Source of the DNA: CBIHON01 sp966211965
Lineage (GTDB): Bacteria > Pseudomonadota > Gammaproteobacteria > Burkholderiales > Burkholderiaceae_D
Reading direction: 5' to 3'
Assembly: GCA_966211965.1 (NCBI GenBank)
Contig: CBIHON010000010.1
Location: 62,001 to 126,000, forward strand
Length of the DNA: 64,000 nt
Below are positions 60,159 to 64,000 of this stretch, in pieces (position 1 is the stretch's first letter; each line of letters opens with the position of its first letter). The notes under the pieces were generated by a model. The model was not told the DNA's origin and ran no database searches. It was given only the letters and a program-made list of their open reading frames with translations. The position numbers and the translations under genes are program-made.

Positions 60159-62803
60159 TGTCTTGCTTGCTCCGCCACCTGTTTCAAACGATACAAGGCA
60201 TCCAGCGCCTCACGCGGCGACAGGGCATCCGGATCGATCTCCGCCAGCGCGTCGGCAATGGTCGTATCCGGCTTGTCGTAACTCGGCTGCGGTTCAGCTT
60301 CCTCTTGCTCGATCGGTGCGCTGGCGAACAGATCGAATTGCGGCGTCGGCTGAATCGAATGGGCTTCCAGCGCCGCCAGGTGTTTTCGTGCAGCGCGAAT
60401 GACTACCTGCGGCACGCCGGCCAGTTGCGCGACCTGCAAGCCATAGCTTTGCGAAGCGGGCCCGTTTTGCACCGCGTGCAGGAACACGATGCTGTCCTTG
60501 TGTTCGACCGCCGACAGGTGGATGTTGGCTGCGGACGGATGTGTCTCGGGCAATTGCGTCAGTTCGAAATAGTGGGTCGCAAACAGGGTGAAACTTTTTG
60601 TGTTTTCGATCAAATGGCGGGCGATGGCCCAGGCCAGTGCGAGTCCGTCGAAGGTGGACGTGCCGCGCCCGACTTCATCCATCAGTACCAGTGAGTTTTC
60701 GGTCGCGCCGTTTAGGATCGCCGCCGATTCGGTCATCTCCACCATGAAGGTCGAGCGTCCGCCGGCCAGGTCATCGGCCGCGCCTATCCGGGTGAAGATG
60801 CGGTCGATCGGACCGATCACGGCGCGGCTGGCGGGAACGAAGCTGCCGACATAAGCCAGAAGCGTGATCAGCGCCACCTGCCGCATGAAAGTCGATTTGC
60901 CGCCCATGTTGGGGCCGGTGATGAGCAGGAGTTTCCTCTCGTCCGAGAGCACGCAATCGTTCGCGATGAAGCGCTCGATGGCGTTTTCCACGACCGGATG
61001 GCGGCCTTGCTCGATTACGATGGCCGGTTCGGCTACCAGTTGCGGAGCGCACCAGTTATGGCGCAGCGCATGGTCGGCCAGCGCTACCAGCGTATCGAGC
61101 TGCGCCAGTGCCTGCGCAATGCGCTGCAAGGTTCCGATGTGCGGCGCCAGTTCGTTCAATAGTTTTTCGTAGAGGTATTTTTCGCGCGCCAAGGCGCGGT
61201 CCTGGGCCGACAGCGCTTTGTCTTCAAAGGCCTTCAACTCGGGGGTGATGTAACGTTCGGCATTCTTCAGGGTTTGGCGGCGGCGATAGTCGTCGGGTAC
61301 CTTGTCGGTCTGGCCGTGGGTGACTTCGATGTAAAAGCCGTGCACCTTGTTGTATTCGACGCGCAGATTGTTGATGCCTGTGCGGGCGCGTTCGCGGCTT
61401 TCGAGATCGACCAGGTATTGGCCGGCGTTTTCCGACAGGCCGCGCAATTCATCCAGTTCGGAGTCGAAGCCGCGTGCGATGACGCCGCCGTCACGTACCA
61501 TCGCCGCCGGTTCCAAGGCGATTGCACGCTCGATCAAGTCCAGGCATTCGGCCGGTGTCGCCAGCGCCTCATGGATCGATTTCAGCAGTGGCGCGTCGGC
61601 ATCCTTGCCGCACATCGCGACATAGGCGCGCAGCGAAGGCAGTTGTTGCATGCCGCCGCGCAATCCCGCGAGGTCGCGCGGCCGCGCCGATTGCAAGGCG
61701 ATGCGGGTGGTGATGCGCTCGATATCGGGCACTGCGGCCAGCGTGGCAGACAAGCCGGAGCAGGCGTCGTTGCGCATCAGGGCATTGATTGCGGCATGGC
61801 GCGCTTGCGCCACGCTCTGGTCGCGCCGCGCATGGTGCAGCCAGTGCCGCAACAGGCGCGAACCCATCGCGGTACGGCAATGATCCAGCAGGGAAAACAG
61901 GGTGGCGCCGGAAGCAGCGTCCTGTCCGCGCAGCGTTTCGGTCAATTCCAGGTTGCGCCGGGTCGCGGCGTCCAGGCCGATGAATTCGTTTTCCGACTCG
62001 ACCGTCAAGGCGCGCACATGCTGCAAGCCCTTGCCTTGGGTCGATTGGGCGTAGCGCAACAAGGCCCCGGCCGCACCAAGGGCCGCGCTCAAGCCATCTG
62101 CACCGAAGCCGGCCAGGGTCGAGGTGGCGAGTTGCTCGAGCAAGGCCTTTTTTCCATGCTCGGGGTCGAAGTGCCAGAGCGGGGCAGTAGTCGTTTTGCT
62201 CGGCAGCGCGCCGGCAATCAGGTCGTCGGGGTTGTCGGCCAGCAGGATTTCGGCAGGAGCGATGCGTTCCAGCTCCTGCTTCAATCGGGCTTCGACGGAT
62301 TTTGCTTCGCCGCTGAATTCCATCAATTTCAAGGCGCCGCTGGCCAGCGACAGCCAGGCCAGACCAATGGTGACCGTCTTGCGCTGGCTGCCGGTGCAGA
62401 GCGCGAGCAAAGGGCGTTCGGATTTTTCCGGCAGCAAGTCGGCATCGGTCAGCGTGCCTGGGGTCACCACGCGCATCACTTTTCTTTCGACCGGACCTTT
62501 GCTGGTGGCCGGGTCGCCGATTTGTTCACAGATTGCGGCCGACTCGCCCATCTTGACCAGCTTGGCGAGATGTTGATCGACCGAATGGAAAGGTACGCCG
62601 GCCATCTTGATCGGCGTGCCGTTGGAGTTGCCGCGCTGGGTCAGCGTAATGCCCAGCAGGCGCGATGCCTTCTCGGCATCTTCAAAAAACAGTTCGTAAA
62701 AGTCGCCCATCCGGTAGAACACGAGGGTGTTCGGGTGATCTGCCTTGATGCGCAAATATTGCTGCATGACCGGGGTGTTTTTCTGCGGTGCTTCTTTGTC
62801 CAT
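60155..62803 (-). CDS. mutS: DNA mismatch repair protein MutS
   Basis: 882-aa MutS. N-terminal mismatch-recognition domain has the Phe-x-Glu motif (FYRMGDFYELF), then connector, core and clamp; the ATPase has Walker A TGPNMGGKSTFMRQ, DEVGRGTSTFDG and FATHYFELT. The start at 62803 (MDKEAPQKNTP) is chosen over a long in-frame upstream extension with no homology. The stop overlaps the following phosphoesterase-like gene by 4 bases. Confidence 0.97.
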   Translation of the reverse strand: MDKEAPQKNTPVMQQYLRIKADHPNTLVFYRMGDFYELFFEDAEKASRLLGITLTQRGNSNGTPIKMAGVPFHSVDQHLAKLVKMGESAAICEQIGDPATSKGPVERKVMRVVTPGTLTDADLLPEKSERPLLALCTGSQRKTVTIGLAWLSLASGALKLMEFSGEAKSVEARLKQELERIAPAEILLADNPDDLIAGALPSKTTTAPLWHFDPEHGKKALLEQLATSTLAGFGADGLSAALGAAGALLRYAQSTQGKGLQHVRALTVESENEFIGLDAATRRNLELTETLRGQDAASGATLFSLLDHCRTAMGSRLLRHWLHHARRDQSVAQARHAAINALMRNDACSGLSATLAAVPDIERITTRIALQSARPRDLAGLRGGMQQLPSLRAYVAMCGKDADAPLLKSIHEALATPAECLDLIERAIALEPAAMVRDGGVIARGFDSELDELRGLSENAGQYLVDLESRERARTGINNLRVEYNKVHGFYIEVTHGQTDKVPDDYRRRQTLKNAERYITPELKAFEDKALSAQDRALAREKYLYEKLLNELAPHIGTLQRIAQALAQLDTLVALADHALRHNWCAPQLVAEPAIVIEQGRHPVVENAIERFIANDCVLSDERKLLLITGPNMGGKSTFMRQVALITLLAYVGSFVPASRAVIGPIDRIFTRIGAADDLAGGRSTFMVEMTESAAILNGATENSLVLMDEVGRGTSTFDGLALAWAIARHLIENTKSFTLFATHYFELTQLPETHPSAANIHLSAVEHKDSIVFLHAVQNGPASQSYGLQVAQLAGVPQVVIRAARKHLAALEAHSIQPTPQFDLFASAPIEQEEAEPQPSYDKPDTTIADALAEIDPDALSPREALDALYRLKQVAEQARQ

Positions 62804-62889
62804 CTCGACTCGTTGTATTGGGGGGATTCTGGTAACTATTCGTTTGGAGTCGAAGTTTACACGCAATCCGGCTGCGATTGAGGTGCAAG

Positions 62890-62981
62890 GGGTCCGCGCA
62901 GAAATAAGTTGTGCAATATTCCTGCGCGGACCCAAAGGCCGTCGTGAAGGCACTTTCGATAAAAGTCCCTTCACGACGGCC
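62890..62981. repeat. Two adjacent large hairpins upstream of mutS
   Basis: Hairpin 1: 12-bp arms GGGTCCGCGCAG / CTGCGCGGACCC (62890-62901, 62922-62933). Hairpin 2: 14-bp perfect arms GGCCGTCGTGAAGG / CCTTCACGACGGCC (62937-62950, 62968-62981). They lie between mutS and the DJ-1 gene on the same strand. No clear T run; may be terminator-like, attenuator-like or an inserted palindromic element. Confidence 0.7.
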
Positions 62982-63017
62982 GTGAGGCTGCAGTGATGTC
63001 CGGTTTTTTTACTCTTC

Positions 63018-63740
63018 TCAGGCTGCTTGTGTCATTGTTCCCTCGGCCAATGCTTCGAGCACTTTTTCGGCAACCGCCAGCGAGGACTGCGGATTCTGAC
63101 CAGTGACGAGATTGCCGTCGCGGACTGCAATCGGTTGCCAGTCGGCCGCGCGTTCGAAGTGGCCGCCCAGTTCGCGCAGGCGCTGCTCCAGCAGAAATGG
63201 CACCACGCCGGTCAATCCGGCTGCCGCTTCTTCGGTATTGGTGAAGGCATTGACGCGCTTGCCATAAAGGATGGAGCGGCCGTCCTTGCGTTTCGCCGAA
63301 ACCAGGCCGGCTGGGCCGTGGCAGACTGCTGCGACCACTTTGCCGGCGTCGAACAGCGTGCCGATTATATCGGCCAGCGCCGCATTGTCTGGAAAGTCCC
63401 ACATCGTACCGTGACCGCCCGGCAGGAAAATCGCATCGTAGCTGCCGGCATCTGCGCCATCAACTGCCGTCGTATTGCCGATTTGCGCCATCGCCGCCGG
63501 ATCGGCCAGGAAGCGCTGAACGGATGCTGGACGATTGCCTGACTGGCCTTCGCTGCCTGGAGCGATAGGCGCCTTGCCGCCCTTGATCGAGGCGATATCG
63601 ATGCGGTATCCGGCGTCGATGAAAGTGTAATAGGGGTTCGATAATTCCTCGAACCAGAAGCCGGTCTGTTTGCCGGTTTCTCCCAGCTTGTCGTGGGAAG
63701 TGAGTACGATCAAAATGCGTTTTGCTTGCGTTGTTGCCAT
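63018..63740 (-). CDS. DJ-1/PfpI-family protein (class I glutamine amidotransferase-like)
   Basis: 240-aa protein of the DJ-1/PfpI superfamily, closer to the Hsp31/HchA or YDR533C branch by length and by LTSHDKLGETGKQTGFWFEE. The nucleophile Cys is in AVCHGPAGLV and the nearby acidic residue in LPGGHGTMWDF. Members act as glyoxalase III, deglycase or chaperone; specificity is not predictable. ATG 63740 (AGGAG 6 nt before) is preferred to the adjacent ATG 63746. Divergent from a LysR gene that may regulate it. Confidence 0.9.
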   Translation of the reverse strand: MATTQAKRILIVLTSHDKLGETGKQTGFWFEELSNPYYTFIDAGYRIDIASIKGGKAPIAPGSEGQSGNRPASVQRFLADPAAMAQIGNTTAVDGADAGSYDAIFLPGGHGTMWDFPDNAALADIIGTLFDAGKVVAAVCHGPAGLVSAKRKDGRSILYGKRVNAFTNTEEAAAGLTGVVPFLLEQRLRELGGHFERAADWQPIAVRDGNLVTGQNPQSSLAVAEKVLEALAEGTMTQAA

Positions 63741-63849
63741 TACCATCTCCTGTCATCAGAGCACCGGAACATCCGGCACGCAGCAAACTTTACCGAGGCG
63801 CTGGCCATAGAACAAATCAAATAAAAGCAATCATGATATAAATAAATTT

Positions 63850-64000
63850 ATGGCTTATCTTCCTCATCTTCAGACCTTTCTTGCCGTGTACCGAGCCGGT
63901 ACGGTGACGCGGGCGGCGCAGCAGCTCAACCTGACCCAGCCTGCTGCGTCCGGCCATATCAAAGCGCTGGAAAGCCGCCTCGGCCGCAAATTGTTCGATC
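63850..64000 (+). CDS. LysR-family transcriptional regulator (truncated by window end)
   Basis: The 50 visible residues are a LysR winged helix-turn-helix (MAYLPHLQTFLAVYRAGTVT then RAAQQLNLTQPAASGHIKAL); the rest runs past the window. Start ATG 63850 is AT-flanked and faces away from the DJ-1 gene, the classic divergent LysR layout. Effector domain not seen. Confidence 0.9.
   Translation, partial: MAYLPHLQTFLAVYRAGTVTRAAQQLNLTQPAASGHIKALESRLGRKLFD

Noticed and set aside
61274..62881. 535-codon plus-strand frame opposite mutS
   Set aside because: Antisense shadow of mutS; no homology seen.

Overview
This window looks like a chromosomal segment of a betaproteobacterium, most likely of the family Oxalobacteraceae (Herbaspirillum/Collimonas/Herminiimonas-like). 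That reading is inferred from protein flavour, moderately high GC and familiar gene neighbourhoods (yggX-argA-hrpA; pyrG-kdsA-eno-ftsB; yciO-M50 protease-trpS-methyltransferase-dapA-bamC). I recognised no rRNA, tRNA, CRISPR array, prophage or intact insertion sequence.

Layout. 0-2.6 kb: Entner-Doudoroff genes edd-eda. 2.65-6.2 kb: an exported Gly-rich beta-helix protein, then a CheY-like/CheC/PAS-GGDEF operon. 6.3-9.4 kb: ghrA-VOC with a divergent LysR regulator, then rpiA. 9.8-15.7 kb: yggX, argA, hrpA; hrpA carries an in-frame segment resembling a dispersed repeat. 15.7-18 kb: an operon of MGDG-synthase-like glycosyltransferase, exported dual-specificity phosphatase and exported START-like protein. 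18.2-21.8 kb: xdhC, dcd, an SDR, a UPF0303 relic and a zinc-ribbon protein. 21.9-25.2 kb: a second phosphorelay operon (PilJ-type sensor/HPt/ATPase kinase, CheY-like regulator, CheX) behind a good sigma-54 promoter match. 25.5-31.7 kb: hydrolase-lpxR, then pyrG-kdsA-eno-ftsB. 31.7-36.3 kb: an accessory stretch of poorly conserved genes, palindromes and an actinobacterial-looking asd. 36.3-45.8 kb: GH39-like enzyme, hslO, gamma-carbonic anhydrase, DUF455, patatin, acyl-CoA ligase, hydrolase and HD-GYP regulator. 45.9-56.4 kb: large hybrid kinase, rnm, htpX, yciO, M50 protease, trpS, methyltransferase, dapA, bamC. 56.7-64 kb: Ala/Pro-repeat lipoprotein, L16 arginine hydroxylase, slyD, a phosphoesterase-like protein coupled to mutS, a DJ-1/PfpI protein and a truncated LysR gene.

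The most notable signal is the asd leader (33.89-34.07 kb). It has a sigma-70-like promoter, a 20-codon leader peptide rich in aspartate-family residues (Ile, Lys, Thr, Ile, Met at the key place), a 1:2 hairpin containing those codons, a possible 2:3 antiterminator, a 3:4 intrinsic terminator with a U tract, and a separate element able to mask the asd ribosome-binding site. This is the geometry of a classical amino-acid attenuator, on a gene type where I know of none described. The signalling content is also dense: two separate operons pair a CheY-like receiver with a CheC/CheX-type phosphatase, and c-di-GMP synthesis (GGDEF) and breakdown (HD-GYP) genes are both present.
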